Shown: positions 26,084-35,449 of the stretch, piece by piece
Position numbering within the stretch: position 1 is the first letter of the stretch
Layout: each line of letters starts with the position of its first letter
NCBI GenBank assembly: GCA_028277345.1
Contig: JANQGM010000026.1
Span: forward strand, 62,001-126,000
Direction of reading: 5' to 3'
Length of the DNA: 64,000 nucleotides
Source of the DNA: Candidatus Bipolaricaulota bacterium
GTDB lineage: Bacteria > Bipolaricaulota > Bipolaricaulia > UBA7950 > UBA9294
The notes under the pieces: generated by a model
Told to the model about the DNA's origin: nothing
Seen by the model: the letters and a program-made list of their open reading frames with translations, nothing else
The model's database searches: none
Translations under genes and position numbers: made by a program

Positions 26084-27120
26084 TCGGATCGAATCGGCTG
26101 TAGATTCAGCGAGTCCGAGAAATGACAGGTTGCAAAGTGGAGATCTCCCAAGTCGCGGTAGACGGGAGCCTCAGTTTTGCAGATATCCTTCGCGTACTGG
26201 CAACGCGGATGGAAGTAGCAACCCGGAGGAGGCGCCACGGGACTGGGAACATCGCCTTCCAGCAGGATACGTTCGACGTTCCAATCCGGATCCGGTACCG
26301 GCACCGCCGACATCAACGCTTCGGTGTAGGGATGCTTGGGCGTCGTGAACAGGGCCTCGGTGGTCGCCAGTTCAGCGATCTTGCCCAAGTACATGACGGC
26401 AACGCGATCGGAGATGTGCTTCACGACGGACAGGTCGTGCGCGATAAACAGGTACGTTAGTCCGAATTCGCCCTGCAAATCTTCCAACAGGTTCAGAACC
26501 TGAGCCTGAATCGAAACATCCAGTGCGGACACCGGCTCGTCGCAGATGATGAGCTGCGGATCAAGCGCCAAGGCGCGAGCGACGCCGATGCGCTGGCGCT
26601 GACCGCCGGAGAATTCGTGCGGATAGCGCTTCATGTGGTCGGGCTTCAGTCCGACCGCCGCCAGCAGCGCCTTCACGCGATCTTCGCGTTCCGCGCCCTG
26701 AGCCAATCCATGCACAAGCAACGGCTCGCCGACGATCGCACCGACCGTCATTCGCGGATTGAGCGAGGAATAGGGGTCCTGGAAGATAATCTGCATCTCT
26801 CGGCGAAGCAGCTTCAGGCTTTTGCGCTGAGCTTGGACGACATCAACCTCTTTGTAGTCCTCGCCAGAGGCCGCCATCTTCTTGCTTTTGAAGACGATCT
26901 CGCCTTCGGTTGGCTCGATCAATCGAAGAATCGAGCGCCCGGCCGTCGTTTTTCCACAACCACTTTCCCCGACGAGGCCAAGGGTTTCGCCCTCACGGAT
27001 GAACATATCGATTCCATCCACGGCCTTGACATGAGCGACAGTTCGGCGGAAAACGCCCTTGCGTACAGGGAAGTACTTCTTCAGCCCTTTGACATCGAGC
27101 AAAATATTATCGGAAGGCAA
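26080..27120 (-). CDS. oppF: Oligopeptide/dipeptide ABC importer ATPase (OppF/DppF type)
   Basis: This 346-residue ATPase has Walker [10 protein letters not shown], the Q-loop stretch [16 protein letters not shown], signature [15 protein letters not shown], Walker [13 protein letters not shown] and a C-terminal oligo_HPY region with a Cys-rich [14 protein letters not shown] segment, which often holds a 4Fe-4S cluster. It energises peptide or nickel-type importers with OppD. The permeases and binding protein are not in this window. Confidence 0.93.
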   Translation of the reverse strand: MPSDNILLDVKGLKKYFPVRKGVFRRTVAHVKAVDGIDMFIREGETLGLVGESGCGKTTAGRSILRLIEPTEGEIVFKSKKMAASGEDYKEVDVVQAQRKSLKLLRREMQIIFQDPYSSLNPRMTVGAIVGEPLLVHGLAQGAEREDRVKALLAAVGLKPDHMKRYPHEFSGGQRQRIGVARALALDPQLIICDEPVSALDVSIQAQVLNLLEDLQGEFGLTYLFIAHDLSVVKHISDRVAVMYLGKIAELATTEALFTTPKHPYTEALMSAVPVPDPDWNVERILLEGDVPSPVAPPPGCYFHPRCQYAKDICKTEAPVYRDLGDLHFATCHFSDSLNLQPIRSE

Positions 27121-27138
27121 ACGTAATCACCTCTTCTG

Positions 27139-28119
27139 TCATTCGTAGAGATAGCAGGCCGCCGTGTGTCCGGGGGCCACTTCTCTGAGTTCCGGCATCT
27201 TGGTCTTGCAGATTTCCATCGCATGCGGGCAGCGGGGTTCAAATCCACACCCCGGCGGCGTCTCAAACGGATCAGGGACAACGCCCTTAATCGGTTCAAG
27301 CCGTTCCTTGTCCGCAGCCAGCGACGGGATGGAATGCATCAATCCCTGCGTGTACGGATGCTTCGAATTGTGGAAGACCTCGCGTACATTGGAGGCTTCG
27401 ACAATGCGTCCCAAATACATGACGACGACATCGTCGGCCATGCCGGCGATGACGCCCAAGTCATGCGTGATGAACTGAATGGATGCTTGGAACTCTTGGC
27501 GAAGAGCATTCATGAGCTCGAGAACCTGAGCTTGAATCGTCACGTCGAGTGCCGTCGTCGGTTCGTCTGCGATCAACAGCGACGGGTTGCAAGACATCGC
27601 CATGGCGATCATGGCGCGCTGCCGCATACCACCGGAGAGTTGGTGCGGATACTCGTCCACGCGTTGTTCGGGTAGCGGAATACCAACGGCGCGAAGCATC
27701 TCAACCGCCTTGGTCTTTGCTTCCGCCTTGTTTAGCTCTTGATGGAGAATGATCGCTTCCATGATCTGGTTTCCGATGGTGTACACAGGATTGAGCGATG
27801 TCATCGGCTCCTGGAAGATCATCGCAATTTCGTTTCCACGAATGGAACGCATCTCGCGACCCTTGGGATTGAACTTGGTTAAGTCCATCACCTTGCCATC
27901 ACGATGGAAAAGAATTTCGCCGTCCTCGATCTTTCCGGGAGGCGACTGCACCAATCCCATGATCGATAGCGCCGTCACGGATTTTCCACATCCGCTTTCC
28001 CCCACGACGCCCAGCGTCTTCTCTTGTTCGATCGTGTAATCCACTCCATCTACCGCACGGACGATTCCATCTTCCGTGTAGAAGTACGTTTTGAGACCTC
28101 TAACCTCGATTAGCGGCAC
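27139..28119 (-). CDS. oppD: Oligopeptide/dipeptide ABC importer ATPase (OppD/DppD type)
   Basis: This 326-residue partner ATPase of OppF has Walker [23 protein letters not shown], signature [15 protein letters not shown], Walker [13 protein letters not shown] and the oligo_HPY C-terminus with a [14 protein letters not shown] segment. It is 18 bases upstream of oppF and 24 bases downstream of secG. A peptide-transport ATPase pair without local permeases indicates a split transporter locus. Confidence 0.93.
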   Translation of the reverse strand: MPLIEVRGLKTYFYTEDGIVRAVDGVDYTIEQEKTLGVVGESGCGKSVTALSIMGLVQSPPGKIEDGEILFHRDGKVMDLTKFNPKGREMRSIRGNEIAMIFQEPMTSLNPVYTIGNQIMEAIILHQELNKAEAKTKAVEMLRAVGIPLPEQRVDEYPHQLSGGMRQRAMIAMAMSCNPSLLIADEPTTALDVTIQAQVLELMNALRQEFQASIQFITHDLGVIAGMADDVVVMYLGRIVEASNVREVFHNSKHPYTQGLMHSIPSLAADKERLEPIKGVVPDPFETPPGCGFEPRCPHAMEICKTKMPELREVAPGHTAACYLYE

Positions 28120-28143
28120 CGGTCCAACCTCCTCGTCGCAACA

Positions 28144-28374
28144 CTAAAGGATTGATAGTACAAGACCCAATACAAAGAAAACGGCGGCCAATGCCACCGT
28201 CAATGTCCGTTTCGGATCCCTCACTTCATCGCGTCCGAAAACCGTGCTGGACATCCCTGCTCCGAACGCGCCTCCTAACCCCGAGTGTTCACTCATCTGT
28301 AGAAGGATTAATGCCATCAAAGCGAAGCAGTTCAAGAAAAACAAAACCTCAAGAATACGTTGCACGATTATCAT
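28144..28374 (-). CDS. secG: Protein translocase subunit SecG
   Basis: This 76-residue protein has two transmembrane helices (about 5-27 and 56-75) joined by the conserved cytoplasmic stretch LLQMSEHSGLGGAFGAG. It assists SecA cycling at the SecYE channel. AAGGA precedes ATG 28374 by eleven bases. It is the first gene of the minus-strand operon. Confidence 0.92.
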   Translation of the reverse strand: MIIVQRILEVLFFLNCFALMALILLQMSEHSGLGGAFGAGMSSTVFGRDEVRDPKRTLTVALAAVFFVLGLVLSIL

Positions 28375-28426
28375 CGATCGCGGGTCCTTTCTATGAATCC
28401 CTTAGAGATATCTGGAGTCGCGAACG

Positions 28427-28455
28427 ATTATAGCATAAAGAAACAGAGTGCTCAA
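28427..28455 (-). promoter_or_regulatory. secG operon promoter
   Basis: On the minus strand TTGAGC (28455-28450), a 17-base spacer and a perfect TATAAT (28432-28427). The start point would be near 28420, giving a leader of about 46 bases to secG. Confidence 0.78.
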
Positions 28456-28513
28456 TACCTTAAATGAACGAGGCTTGCGCCACTTCGGGGGGTTGCGTAA
28501 GCTATGAAAACGG

Positions 28514-30148
28514 ATGTCGAAAAGGTGGGTGTCGCAGCCAGTGCGCAAGTACATCTTCGTAACCGGGGGGGTCCTCTCAGGACTGGGCAAAGGTGTCATT
28601 TCTTCTTCTATCGGACTTCTTCTCAAGCTTCAAGGCCACGTGGTTTCACTTCAGAAGATCGACCCTTACGTGAACGTCGATGCCGGGACGATGAATCCCT
28701 ATGAGCACGGTGAGGTCTTCGTCACCCGCGACGGCAAGGAGACCGATCTTGACATCGGACGTTACGAACGCTTTCTCGATGAGGAGTTGACCGCCTCCAA
28801 CTACATCACCACCGGACAGGTCTACTGGAACGTCATCCGCAAGGAGCGAAGCGGTAAGTACTTGGGGAAGACGGTTCAGATCATTCCGCACATCACCGAC
28901 GAGATTAAGCGGCTCATCCGGCTCCCGCTCGAAGAAAACGATGCCGAAATCGGAGTCATCGAAATCGGCGGGACCGTCGGAGATATCGAAAGCCTGCCGT
29001 TCCTCGAGGCATTGCGCCAGATGAAGGACGAACTCCCACGGGAGGACACCTTCTTCGTGCACGTCACGTTGCTGCCCCGGTTGTCGACCTCCGATGAGGT
29101 AAAGACAAAGCCAACCCAGCATTCGGTCAAGGAATTGCGCGCCATCGGCATTCAGCCCAATGCCATTGTCGCACGCTGCGATCAGCCGCTTCCCGAGCCC
29201 GTGAAAGAAAAGATCGCTCTGTTTTGCGATGTCCCTTTGCAAAACGTCATCGAAGATCCCGACCTTCGCTCGATCTACCACGCCCCGCTGGCCATGTCCG
29301 ATTACCAACTTCACCATCGCGTGGCCGAAGGCCTTCAGCTTGATGTGGCCGATGCGCCGCTTCAGGAATGGACCCGACTCGTTCGACGCACAGAACATCC
29401 CGACTCCCGCGTGCGCGTGGGGCTTGTCGGGAAATACGTGGAATTGCGCGATTCCTACATTAGCGTGAGCGAAGCGCTGCTCCATGCCGGGGCCTGGGAG
29501 AACATCGGCGTCGACATCGAATGGATTTCCGCCGAAAGCCTGACGGAGGGCGGTGGGACAGCTTCTCTTGCCGAGTTGGACGGAATTCTGATTCCCGGTG
29601 GATTCGGACATCGCGGCGTCGAGGGCAAACTTGAAGCCGTCGAATTCGCGCGCGCGCAGCGGATCCCCTACTTCGGCTTGTGCCTCGGACTTCAATGTGC
29701 GGTCATTGAATTCGCACGCAACGTGCTTGGATGGGAGGGCGCGAATACCACTGAAAACGACCCCGAGACGCCCTATCCTGTGATCGCGCTACTCGAGGAG
29801 CAGATCCAGGTCACTCAAAAGGGCGGCACCATGCGGCTGGGCGTCTATGAATCGACCCTGGCCCCCGACAGCATCAGCCGCCGTTGGTATGAAACGGATA
29901 CGATTGCCGAACGGCACCGGCATCGGTATGAGTTCAACGCGGCGTTCCGCCAAGAGATGGAAGCGGCGGGGTTGCGCATTGCCGGAACCTCGGCAGACGG
30001 CCAACTGGTGGAGATCGTCGAACTGAGAGACCATCCGTGGTTCGTGTCCGTTCAGTTCCATCCCGAGTTCACGTCGCGGTTCTTGTCTCCTCACCCGCTG
30101 TTCCGTGGATTCATCCGATCATGTCTCGAACAACGCGCCTCGTCCTGA
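28514..30148 (+). CDS. pyrG: CTP synthase
   Basis: This 544-residue enzyme aminates UTP to CTP with glutamine. The N-terminal synthase domain shows YIFVTGGVLSGLGKG and the C-terminal glutaminase domain has the nucleophile in FGLCLGLQCAV and the His/Glu pair near HPEF. The ATG at 28514 gives nine extra residues before the family's usual start. A GTG at 28541 (just before the KYIF segment) would give the typical N-terminus, so the start is uncertain. The gene overlaps lptC by 28 bases. Confidence 0.95.
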   Translation: MSKRWVSQPVRKYIFVTGGVLSGLGKGVISSSIGLLLKLQGHVVSLQKIDPYVNVDAGTMNPYEHGEVFVTRDGKETDLDIGRYERFLDEELTASNYITTGQVYWNVIRKERSGKYLGKTVQIIPHITDEIKRLIRLPLEENDAEIGVIEIGGTVGDIESLPFLEALRQMKDELPREDTFFVHVTLLPRLSTSDEVKTKPTQHSVKELRAIGIQPNAIVARCDQPLPEPVKEKIALFCDVPLQNVIEDPDLRSIYHAPLAMSDYQLHHRVAEGLQLDVADAPLQEWTRLVRRTEHPDSRVRVGLVGKYVELRDSYISVSEALLHAGAWENIGVDIEWISAESLTEGGGTASLAELDGILIPGGFGHRGVEGKLEAVEFARAQRIPYFGLCLGLQCAVIEFARNVLGWEGANTTENDPETPYPVIALLEEQIQVTQKGGTMRLGVYESTLAPDSISRRWYETDTIAERHRHRYEFNAAFRQEMEAAGLRIAGTSADGQLVEIVELRDHPWFVSVQFHPEFTSRFLSPHPLFRGFIRSCLEQRASS

Positions 30149-30909
30149 TTCTCGTTCTGGTCGCCATCGGCGCCTGGGTTCTGCTCCGGCGCCCGCCACC
30201 TTCAGAAGATTCCATCCTTTCCGCTGATGGACTTGAGCTTCTCGGTCATCACGCCAACGGCACGCCGGCGTGGAGGATCTCCGCGACCTCCGGAACGTTG
30301 GATGCCCCGAACGGTATCCTCGAAGAGGTGGAACTCACGTTCTACGACGCCGGAGATGAAGCCATGCGCGTCTACGGTGATCGTCTGTCTCGCAATTCCA
30401 GCGGGAGCACGTTGTCGGGGGATGTCATCATCGAACAGCCCGGCCGATCCACGCTTCGCACGGAGCAGGCCTTTTGGGATGAAGGCCACGACATTCTCGA
30501 AGCCGGTGCGATTGAGCTTGAGTTCGAGGACGGTACCCTCGAAGCGGGGTCGTTCCATCACGACCTGTCATCGGATCGTTCGGTGCTCTCACAAGGCATC
30601 GACGTGCAACTTATTCGCGCTCAGGAAACCGTTCGGGCAACCGCGCAATCCGCGGAGTTCGAAGACCAACAGTTTCGCCTTCTCGGAGATGTCGAAGCCG
30701 TCTCCGGATCGGCGACAGAGCTTCGCGCACGTCAACTCACCTACCGCCCTTCTGACCGTTCGCTTCAGTTTACGCACGATGTCGAAGGCCGTTGGGAAAA
30801 CATGGCCTTCTCGTCGACCGAAGCGCACGTGACGGATGAGGGCTTTCAGCTTCGCGGAAACGTGATCGTCGACCTCGATCTGACTAGAATGACGTCCCAT
30901 GACTCTTGA
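30121..30909 (+). CDS. lptC: LptC-like lipopolysaccharide export protein
   Basis: This 262-residue protein has a single N-terminal membrane helix (about 6-22) followed by a beta-rich periplasmic region. A pattern of short repeats (GVIxEQP-like, WDEGHDILEAG, VRATAQSAEFED) suits the LptC/OstA jellyroll. It is longer than E. coli LptC (191), as in many non-proteobacterial forms where LptC and LptA-like segments are joined. It overlaps pyrG upstream and lptB downstream (11 bases), and the lptB partner strongly supports the call. Confidence 0.75.
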   Translation: MSRTTRLVLILVLVAIGAWVLLRRPPPSEDSILSADGLELLGHHANGTPAWRISATSGTLDAPNGILEEVELTFYDAGDEAMRVYGDRLSRNSSGSTLSGDVIIEQPGRSTLRTEQAFWDEGHDILEAGAIELEFEDGTLEAGSFHHDLSSDRSVLSQGIDVQLIRAQETVRATAQSAEFEDQQFRLLGDVEAVSGSATELRARQLTYRPSDRSLQFTHDVEGRWENMAFSSTEAHVTDEGFQLRGNVIVDLDLTRMTSHDS

Positions 30910-31636
30910 AGCACGAGGCCTCACCAAGTCGTATCGCAAACGCACCGTCGTCCAGAAACTCTCGCTGGCCGTTCATCGCGGACGGATCGTCGGGTTGCTC
31001 GGTCCGAACGGGGCGGGCAAGACAACCACGTTCTACATGATGATCGGCTTCATCTCGGCGGACGCGGGAGAAGTCCGCTTGGATGATGTAGATATTTCCG
31101 ATTTGCCGTTCTTTCAACGTGCTCGATTGGGGATCGGCTATTTGCCTCAGGAGCCGTCCGTTTTCACCAAGGCCACCGTCGCTGAGAACCTTGACCTCGC
31201 CATGGAATGGAAGGGAGAGAAACGTAGCGATCCCCGCGCACGCAATCGCTTGTTGGACGAATTCGGACTTCTCGCGCTCAGCGGCCACCGGGCGGGCACG
31301 CTGTCCTCAGGAGAACGCCGCCGCTTGGAGATCGCGCGAACGCTGGCCACAAATCCCAGCTATGTCCTCCTCGACGAGCCCTTCTCGGGCATCGACCCCA
31401 TCTCCATCGCAGATCTGCAGAATGAGATTATTGCGCTCAAAGAGCGAAACATCGGCGTCATCATCACCGACCACAATGTCCGGGATACCCTATCCATCGT
31501 CGATTCGGCACTGCTCATCGATAAGGGATGCTTGATCGCCGAAGGAACGCCGGATGAGATCATCGCCCATCCGGAAGCGCGCCGCGTTTATTTGGGCGAG
31601 GGATTTCGGCCGCTCGATCGCCGCTCCCTGACGTAG
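30899..31636 (+). CDS. lptB: LPS export ABC transporter ATPase LptB
   Basis: This 245-residue ATPase has Walker A GPNGAGKTT, the LptB-specific GYLPQEPSVF after the Q-loop, signature LSSGERRRLEIART, Walker B VLLDEPFSGIDP and an ITDHNVRDTL H-loop segment. With LptFG it extracts LPS from the inner membrane towards LptC. LptF/G are not in this window. The gene converges on lgt and the coding regions overlap by 49 bases. Confidence 0.94.
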   Translation: MTLEARGLTKSYRKRTVVQKLSLAVHRGRIVGLLGPNGAGKTTTFYMMIGFISADAGEVRLDDVDISDLPFFQRARLGIGYLPQEPSVFTKATVAENLDLAMEWKGEKRSDPRARNRLLDEFGLLALSGHRAGTLSSGERRRLEIARTLATNPSYVLLDEPFSGIDPISIADLQNEIIALKERNIGVIITDHNVRDTLSIVDSALLIDKGCLIAEGTPDEIIAHPEARRVYLGEGFRPLDRRSLT

Positions 31637-32388
31637 AGTTTCTTCGCCCAGATCATCAGCCCGAACCCCACAACAAAGACGATGCTGATGGCGTGCGCGG
31701 CGCGGATGGGGCCCAACCATAGGCTGTCAGCCCGCGTAAAACTGACGATCGACCGTGCGACCGCATAGAGGATAAAATAGAGCGCGGTTGAGAAGCCGTC
31801 CCGGTACTCCCGTTTTCGTATCACCCACAAGACCGCGAAGATCGCCAGATTCAAGATCATCTCATAGATCATGGAGGGATGCGTTGCTTGTCCCGGAAAC
31901 GCCATGCCCGCAGGGGAATCGGCGGGGAAACGGAGCCCCCAAGGCAACGTCGTCGGCAACCCATAAGCATCGCCATTGGTGAGATTGCCGATCCGCCCGA
32001 TCGCCTGCCCGAGAATAAGGCTCGGCACAATGGCATCCGTCAATGCCCAGAATCGAACCTTCTTGAATCGAGCATAGAGATAGACCACCAGGGCGCCGGC
32101 GAGCACACCCCCGTGAATGGCCAACCCCCCTTGCCAGAGTTTGAGAATATCGAGCAGCCGTGTTCCATAGTGCTCCCAATGGAACACGACATAGTACAAG
32201 CGGGCGCCGATGATGGCCGATGGCACCGTCCACAAGAGGAGATCAAGCAGGTTATCCGTGGAAAGCCCCAGGTTCTTGCGCGCAGCTTCCCGGGATAGCA
32301 GAAAGAAACCAAGGGCAATGGCAATCACATACATGAGACCGTAGTACCGAATCGTAATGGGGCCTACCTGTAGAAGAATCGGATGCAT
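31588..32388 (-). CDS. lgt: Prolipoprotein diacylglyceryl transferase
   Basis: This 266-residue inner-membrane enzyme has about seven helices and transfers diacylglycerol to the lipobox Cys of preprolipoproteins. Family motifs are YYGLMYVIA, GARLYYVVFHW, the HGGVLAG stretch (catalytic His region) and the signature GRIGNLTNGDAYG, then HPSMIYE. GAGGGGG precedes the ATG closely. The last codons overlap the end of lptB on the other strand. It is divergent from lnt, with only 33 bases between their starts. Confidence 0.95.
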   Translation of the reverse strand: MHPILLQVGPITIRYYGLMYVIAIALGFFLLSREAARKNLGLSTDNLLDLLLWTVPSAIIGARLYYVVFHWEHYGTRLLDILKLWQGGLAIHGGVLAGALVVYLYARFKKVRFWALTDAIVPSLILGQAIGRIGNLTNGDAYGLPTTLPWGLRFPADSPAGMAFPGQATHPSMIYEMILNLAIFAVLWVIRKREYRDGFSTALYFILYAVARSIVSFTRADSLWLGPIRAAHAISIVFVVGFGLMIWAKKLYVRERRSSGRNPSPK

Positions 32389-32421
32389 ACGTCCCCCTCA
32401 TTGGCAGTATGATGGCAGTAT

Positions 32422-33921
32422 ATGACGCGATTCACATGGAAAAAAGCCGCGCTGGGGTCGGCTTCGGGCGCTCTCCTTGCCCTCGCCATGCCCGGATTTG
32501 GGTTCGGCCCGCTCGTCGTCGGTGCCTTGATCCCTTTGTTCTTCGCGCTTGATGAGGAACGCGGCTTCTGGCCGGGATGGTTCTTCGGGGCCGTCTTCTT
32601 CGGCATCGACTTGCGTTGGATCGTGACCTTGGCTCGCTTTCACCCCATCGTCATTGCAGGATATCTCGCGTTGATCGTCATCTTCGGCATCGGAGGCGGC
32701 CTGTTGGGCACGATCCTGGCCTGGAAAAAACGATCCTCAATTTTGACGTGGCTTTTGCTGGCGCCGGCGGCCTTCGCGTTGGCTGAATTCATCCGCACAT
32801 TGGGACCGCTGAGCCTGGGCTTCTCCACCTTGTACAGCACCCTCTATCGAGCCCCATGGGCGATCCAGGCAGCCGCATTCCTGGGTCCTTGGTTTCTTTC
32901 CTTTACGCTCACAGGGATCAATGGCGCTCTGTATCTCGCCCTCCGGAAGCGGCGACTGGCGTACCTTGGTATCTCCGTCGGGCTGGCCGCCCTGCTGATC
33001 GGATTCCAATGGATGCCGTCAAGAAGCGAGAGCCTCTCGCCGCTCGATGTCGCGGTGGTGTCCTCCAAGGTCGATCAAAAGGTCAAGCTGGACGGACGCA
33101 ATCTCGACGCCCTGACCGAACGGTACCTCGCGTTGGGAACGAAGGCGTTGGAGTCCCAGCCCGATCTTGTTGTGTTTCCGGAATCCATCCTGCCTTCGTA
33201 CATCCTTCAGAACGAGCCGCTCAAAGATGCCTTCGCTCATCTCGCACGCGACGGAGGGATGCGCGTTCTGCTTGGAACCGGCGAGTATCGAGACCGCAGC
33301 ATCTTCAATGCCGTCGCGCTATTCTCAGAAGCTGGCGCGCTTGTGGGCACCTATCACATGGTATGGCCCGTTCCCTTTGGCGAGTACATCCCCGGACGCC
33401 GCGTGCTGGAATGGATCGGACTGGGCGGGTGGGCCCGCTCCTTCCTCCCCCTCGACCTGAGCCGCGGGGACGGCTTTGATCCGTTGGAGGACTTGGGGAC
33501 GCCCATTTGCTTCGAATCGACCTTTCCCGCGCCCTCACGCCAGTTCACGCAAAACGGCGCCCACCTGTTGATCACGGTCACCAACGACGCCTGGTTCAAC
33601 GAAAGCTCGGCCTTGCCCGCTCACTTCGCGTCCGGCGTCTTCAGGGCGGTAGAAAACCGGCGTTGGTTCATCCAATCCGCCAACGGCGGCATCTCGGGCG
33701 TCATCTCTCCTCGCGGCGAGATTGTGGCCTCACTCAACGCCGAGGGCGTTCTCATTGAGCGCGTTCATGCGCAAGCGGGCCGCTCCGTCTATACCCGGTG
33801 GGGAGACCTCCCGCTCTTGTTGGGCAGCCTCACGATCGCGCTGGGAGTTTATGCGCACCGGCTCTGGCCACTCAAACAAAAACGGGGCGAGAGGATGCCT
33901 CCCGCCCCGTCGATCTACTGA
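32422..33921 (+). CDS. lnt: Apolipoprotein N-acyltransferase (catalytic Lys apparently missing)
   Basis: This 499-residue protein has an N-terminal membrane region of about six to eight helices and a nitrilase-type domain (about 200-470). The nucleophile Cys363 (ICFES) and Glu254 (FPESILP) of the Glu-Lys-Cys triad are present. The lysine position is Met313: where homologs read Y-x-K-x-x-x-VPFGEY, this protein reads YHMVWPVPFGEY. Lnt adds the third acyl chain to lipoproteins. Either this is an unusual functional variant or a non-catalytic homolog. TATGAT at 32408-32413 ends eight bases before the ATG, so translation may be leaderless. The 3' end contains the terminator of the opposing gene. 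Confidence 0.85.
   Translation: MTRFTWKKAALGSASGALLALAMPGFGFGPLVVGALIPLFFALDEERGFWPGWFFGAVFFGIDLRWIVTLARFHPIVIAGYLALIVIFGIGGGLLGTILAWKKRSSILTWLLLAPAAFALAEFIRTLGPLSLGFSTLYSTLYRAPWAIQAAAFLGPWFLSFTLTGINGALYLALRKRRLAYLGISVGLAALLIGFQWMPSRSESLSPLDVAVVSSKVDQKVKLDGRNLDALTERYLALGTKALESQPDLVVFPESILPSYILQNEPLKDAFAHLARDGGMRVLLGTGEYRDRSIFNAVALFSEAGALVGTYHMVWPVPFGEYIPGRRVLEWIGLGGWARSFLPLDLSRGDGFDPLEDLGTPICFESTFPAPSRQFTQNGAHLLITVTNDAWFNESSALPAHFASGVFRAVENRRWFIQSANGGISGVISPRGEIVASLNAEGVLIERVHAQAGRSVYTRWGDLPLLLGSLTIALGVYAHRLWPLKQKRGERMPPAPSIY
33875..33910 (-). terminator. Terminator of the PKD lipoprotein gene, inside the 3' end of lnt
   Basis: Read on the minus strand, a 13-bp stem (33910-33898 with 33894-33882, one G-U pair) with a 3-nt loop is followed by TTTTTG and TTT. 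It starts 16 bases after the stop codon at 33926. There is no T tract in the plus direction. Confidence 0.82.
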
Positions 33922-33925
33922 TGCC

Positions 33926-35242
33926 CTAGCGTTTGGAGGTCGGTGAAACGTTGTTGCCCGTTTCCGTCAATTTCGTGATCACACCCGTCGCGAAGATCAC
34001 CTTATACACCTGGTAATCGCCGGAGCCATCGGCTTTCACGTAGCAGATGCCGCTGCCATCCTCGAGCCAATAGGGGCAGAATTCGTCATCATCCGTCGTG
34101 ATCGCCGTGTTGAGCACGCCCAGTCCGTCGACGTAGTCTTCCAGTGATTCCGGATTCAATCCATCCGCGTCCATGATGTAGATATCGAGTTCTCCCGTCG
34201 TTCGCTCGCGGGAAAAGGCGATCTTCGCGCCATCCGGAGACCATGCAGGACGTGAGAACCCAGCGCCTGCAGGAAGGTTCAGCGCCGTTGTCGGAGCTGG
34301 AGCAAAGGCCGGCGAAGGGTCGCCATCGCGTCCATCCGAGTCATACAGCTCAATGGCGGCATTCAAGGAATCGTCCCAAAGCCAGATTGAACTTCCTCCG
34401 GTCGCCGTTTCGTTGGACACGAACACGACATCGTCATTGACCGGCGAATAGGCGGGAGCGATCGCCCACGAGGGCGTCTGCGTCGTCAATTTCGTCTGGT
34501 TGCCGCCAAGCGCCGTCATCGTATAAATCTCCCACGAAGTGGTCGAGGCGCCGTTGAGTTCGTTGGAGGCATAGGCCAGTGTGCTTCCATCCGAAGACCA
34601 GCTCGGCTGGATCTGATTGGACGCGGTCTGCGTCGTCAGCGGATTGGTGCTGAGCCCTTCGACTGTCATCGTATGGATATCCCAGCTCATCCCATCTTCA
34701 GCGGCATAGGCGATCTTGTCCCGCGTGCCTCGAACGAGATCGGGGAACAACTCGTCATCCGCCGTATTGCGAACAGTCCCTTGGCTGGATCCATCCGCTT
34801 CCATGCGGTAGATGTCGTACTGAGCGACGCGATTGGCGGCAAAAGTAATCATGACCGGGCCGATCGTCAGCACGCCGTTGACCATGCCAATACGCCCGTC
34901 ATTATCCGTGACGGTTAGCAGGACCGTATACGTGCCTTGTTCGTCATACTCATGCGTGATGACATCGGCAACATCGGTTCCTGTCGCATGCGTCGATCCG
35001 TCGCCGAAATCGATATCATAGGAGACGATGGTTCCATCCGGGTCATTGGACCCGCTGATGTCAAAGGTGAATGTCACCGGCACCTCGCTGTCTCCGGCCG
35101 AATCGGCAATCAACAGTGCAATCGGCGCCTGGCCGAAGAAACCACGACAAGCGGCCAGCCCCATTGCCAGTACAGCTAGCAGGCAGACAGCGGCTGCAAG
35201 TTTCACGTTCCTTTGGCCCGCTTTGGCTCGTGTCGCGGACAT
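33926..35242 (-). CDS. Lipoprotein with PKD and TolB-like beta-propeller domains
   Basis: This 438-residue protein has a signal peptide ending in the lipobox MGLAAC (Cys32). Next comes one PKD domain (about 36-125; SNDPDGTIVSYDIDFGDGS and GTYTVLLTVTDNDG), then WD40/PD40-type repeats with the WSSDGSTLAYAS and WSPDGAKIAFSRER pattern. Such proteins sit on the envelope as binding scaffolds; no enzyme motif is evident. AAGGAGGT precedes the ATG. It is monocistronic with its own terminator. Confidence 0.8.
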   Translation of the reverse strand: MSATRAKAGQRNVKLAAAVCLLAVLAMGLAACRGFFGQAPIALLIADSAGDSEVPVTFTFDISGSNDPDGTIVSYDIDFGDGSTHATGTDVADVITHEYDEQGTYTVLLTVTDNDGRIGMVNGVLTIGPVMITFAANRVAQYDIYRMEADGSSQGTVRNTADDELFPDLVRGTRDKIAYAAEDGMSWDIHTMTVEGLSTNPLTTQTASNQIQPSWSSDGSTLAYASNELNGASTTSWEIYTMTALGGNQTKLTTQTPSWAIAPAYSPVNDDVVFVSNETATGGSSIWLWDDSLNAAIELYDSDGRDGDPSPAFAPAPTTALNLPAGAGFSRPAWSPDGAKIAFSRERTTGELDIYIMDADGLNPESLEDYVDGLGVLNTAITTDDDEFCPYWLEDGSGICYVKADGSGDYQVYKVIFATGVITKLTETGNNVSPTSKR

Positions 35243-35449
35243 GTGTTGTGACCTCCTTAAGCTACCTCATCCAAACGTTTATGGGCCTCCAACTGCGCCC
35301 GGAATAGTCTACCCACGTCTGCAACCGGGTTTGTGGAACGCCGGACCGTTGCGTTCGGGGGCTTCGTCCTGGCCGGAGGTGACCAATGTCGTCCGCGAAA
35401 CCTGTGGGAGAAAAGGGTGTATATTGGGCACACCGAGGAGGCAGTACTA

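Noticed and set aside
26080-28119. Complete oligopeptide importer
   Set aside because: Only the two ATPases are present; no permease or binding-protein gene lies beside them.
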